Assembly: GCA_964557845.1 (NCBI GenBank)
Contig: CAZLBV010000129.1
Span: forward strand, 1-32,279
Direction of reading: 5' to 3'
From: CAZLBV01 sp964557845
GTDB taxonomy: Bacteria > Acidobacteriota > Aminicenantia > Aminicenantales > Aminicenantaceae
Length of the DNA stretch: 32,279 bases
Shown here: positions 31,514 to 32,279 of the stretch, in pieces
How the letters are laid out: every line of letters begins with the position of its first letter
Numbering within the stretch: the stretch's first letter is position 1
Position numbers and translations under genes: made by a program
The notes under the pieces: generated by a model
What the model was told of the DNA's origin: nothing
What the model saw: only the letters and a program-made list of their open reading frames with translations
Database searches by the model: none

Positions 31514-32032
31514 TTATCTTTTTTCTCTCAAAAATATTTTCAGTTTTTCCAATCGGGAATCGGTTTTTTCCGTATCGCAGGAACATTCACCGGAACTAAT
31601 CTTTTTTCCACAAACCGGACATATACCTTGGCAGTCCGGTGAACAAAGCGGCCGTAAGGGAAGAGTCAGATTCAGCTGCTCTAAAATAATTTCCTTTACG
31701 TCAATAATCCGGTTGTAATAAAAAAATTTATCTAAATCATCATCATTCAGATTTTCGTTAGCAATATCTAGTTCCTCGGGAAGAAAAACCAGATCAAAAT
31801 TTGAATCTACCTTAAACTCAAAAGGAGAAAGGCAACGGCTGCAGTGGAGCTTCAGACTTGTGGTGATTTTTCCTTTAATAAAAACATCGTCTCCAATCTT
31901 AGTTATTCTGCATTGGGAATGGACCGGTTTTAAAAAAGCACCGTTTTCTTCAATCAGGTCCATATTAAAAAACTCGAATTCCTGATCGATCTCGAGTCCA
32001 TTTTCGGGTATTCTATCAATCTCTATATCCAT
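31514..32032 (-). CDS. DUF177 (YceD-like) protein
   Basis: This family is encoded before rpmF in most bacteria and is linked to 23S rRNA accumulation and the rpmF operon. The protein keeps the core CSRCLSPFEF motif and the C-terminal CSPDCQGICPVCGKK with further CSC, probably a zinc site. I start it at the ATG at 32032 (172 aa), which has AGAG upstream and a leader of about 30 bases from the predicted transcription start. An upstream in-frame TTG at 32053 lies only about ten bases after that start and follows a T-run. It is the first gene of the fatty-acid run. Confidence 0.88.
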   Translation of the reverse strand: MDIEIDRIPENGLEIDQEFEFFNMDLIEENGAFLKPVHSQCRITKIGDDVFIKGKITTSLKLHCSRCLSPFEFKVDSNFDLVFLPEELDIANENLNDDDLDKFFYYNRIIDVKEIILEQLNLTLPLRPLCSPDCQGICPVCGKKISSGECSCDTEKTDSRLEKLKIFLREKR

Positions 32033-32069
32033 GATTTTCTCTAAATATTCCAAAAAAAAAAGTTATCCT

Positions 32070-32097
32070 ATTATACCATCTTGCTTTGCTTTGTCAA
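32070..32097 (-). promoter_or_regulatory. Consensus sigma-70 promoter of the DUF177-rpmF-plsX-fab run
   Basis: On the minus strand TTGACA (32097-32092), a 16-bp spacer and TATAAT (32075-32070) are both perfect hexamers, the strongest promoter in the window. The predicted start is about 32063. A run of ten T follows in the early leader (U10 in the mRNA). The rest of the window to 32279 shows nothing else I can support. Confidence 0.8.
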
Positions 32098-32279
32098 TAA
32101 ATTATCGAAGGAGAGGAATTCCCCCATTTTTATGAATCACGAAGCGTAAAGACGGAAAAGGAAATGTATAAATACCTCATAAAGACGTGGTTTTTCCCCA
32201 GCAAGGAAAATTATGCACTTGCAATAATTGATTGAAAATGTATATTATACGTGGATTAATTGACTGCGAGTAAATTATG

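Noticed and set aside
32200..32279. Promoter for a plus-strand gene at the right edge
   Set aside because: TTGCAA followed by TATATT or TATTAT at 16-18 bp is plausible in AT-rich DNA, but no gene start is visible before the window ends.
1..32279. CRISPR array, integrase, phage or toxin-antitoxin genes
   Set aside because: No evenly spaced direct repeats and no recognisable recombinase, phage or toxin motifs were seen.

Overview
The window is 32.3 kb of bacterial chromosome, moderately AT-rich and densely coded. It holds no rRNA, tRNA, CRISPR array or intact mobile element that I could find. Core genes (valS, dnaE, guaA, coaX, rnr, rpmF, plsX, fabG, acpP, fabF) are bacterial. Two proteins belong to families best known from Archaea: an ApgM-type phosphoglycerate mutase and a cyclic-2,3-diphosphoglycerate-synthetase-like GTPase. 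EtfAB, a NapH/NapG-like polyferredoxin, a Tat-type DUF362 protein and a trans-3-hydroxyproline dehydratase suggest an anaerobic, amino-acid-using heterotroph. My best guess is an uncultivated lineage such as Candidatus Aminicenantes (OP8) or another Acidobacteria-related phylum. That placement rests on gene content and memory, not on any comparison.

Layout. (1) 1-433: gene-free, with a perfect 18-bp palindrome. (2) 434-6831, plus strand: a tight five-gene run of cPGS-like GTPase, carbamate kinase, an ornithine-carbamoyltransferase homologue whose carbamoyl-phosphate motif is lost, an unknown 734-aa protein with a charged tail, and trans-3-hydroxyproline dehydratase. (3) 14269-6927, minus strand: valS, coaX, an unknown 216-aa protein, rnr, and a SelB C-terminal protein that lacks the GTPase domain. 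(4) 14987-14427, minus: a pseudo-receiver protein. (5) 15044-15381: a gene-poor patch of higher GC with nested hairpins. (6) 20413-15382, minus: guaA-dnaE. (7) 20523-25453, plus: apgM, then an N-acetylmuramoyl-L-alanine amidase, the DUF362 protein and the polyferredoxin. (8) 25593-26003, plus: a DUF212 membrane protein. (9) 32032-26024, minus: DUF177-rpmF-plsX-fabG-acpP-fabF, then a possible 23-codon leader ORF, etfB and etfA.

The most unusual items are four. The first is the carbamate-kinase operon with a catalytically degenerate transcarbamylase. The second is the SelB-derived RNA-binding protein that has lost its GTPase and sits 15 bp behind RNase R. The third is a set of three strong sigma-70-type promoters (guaA, apgM, amidase) placed so close to the start codons that the mRNAs should be leaderless or nearly so. 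The fourth is a small inverted repeat family, two copies of which contain the stop codon of a gene. All functional statements are from reading the sequence; no database search was run.
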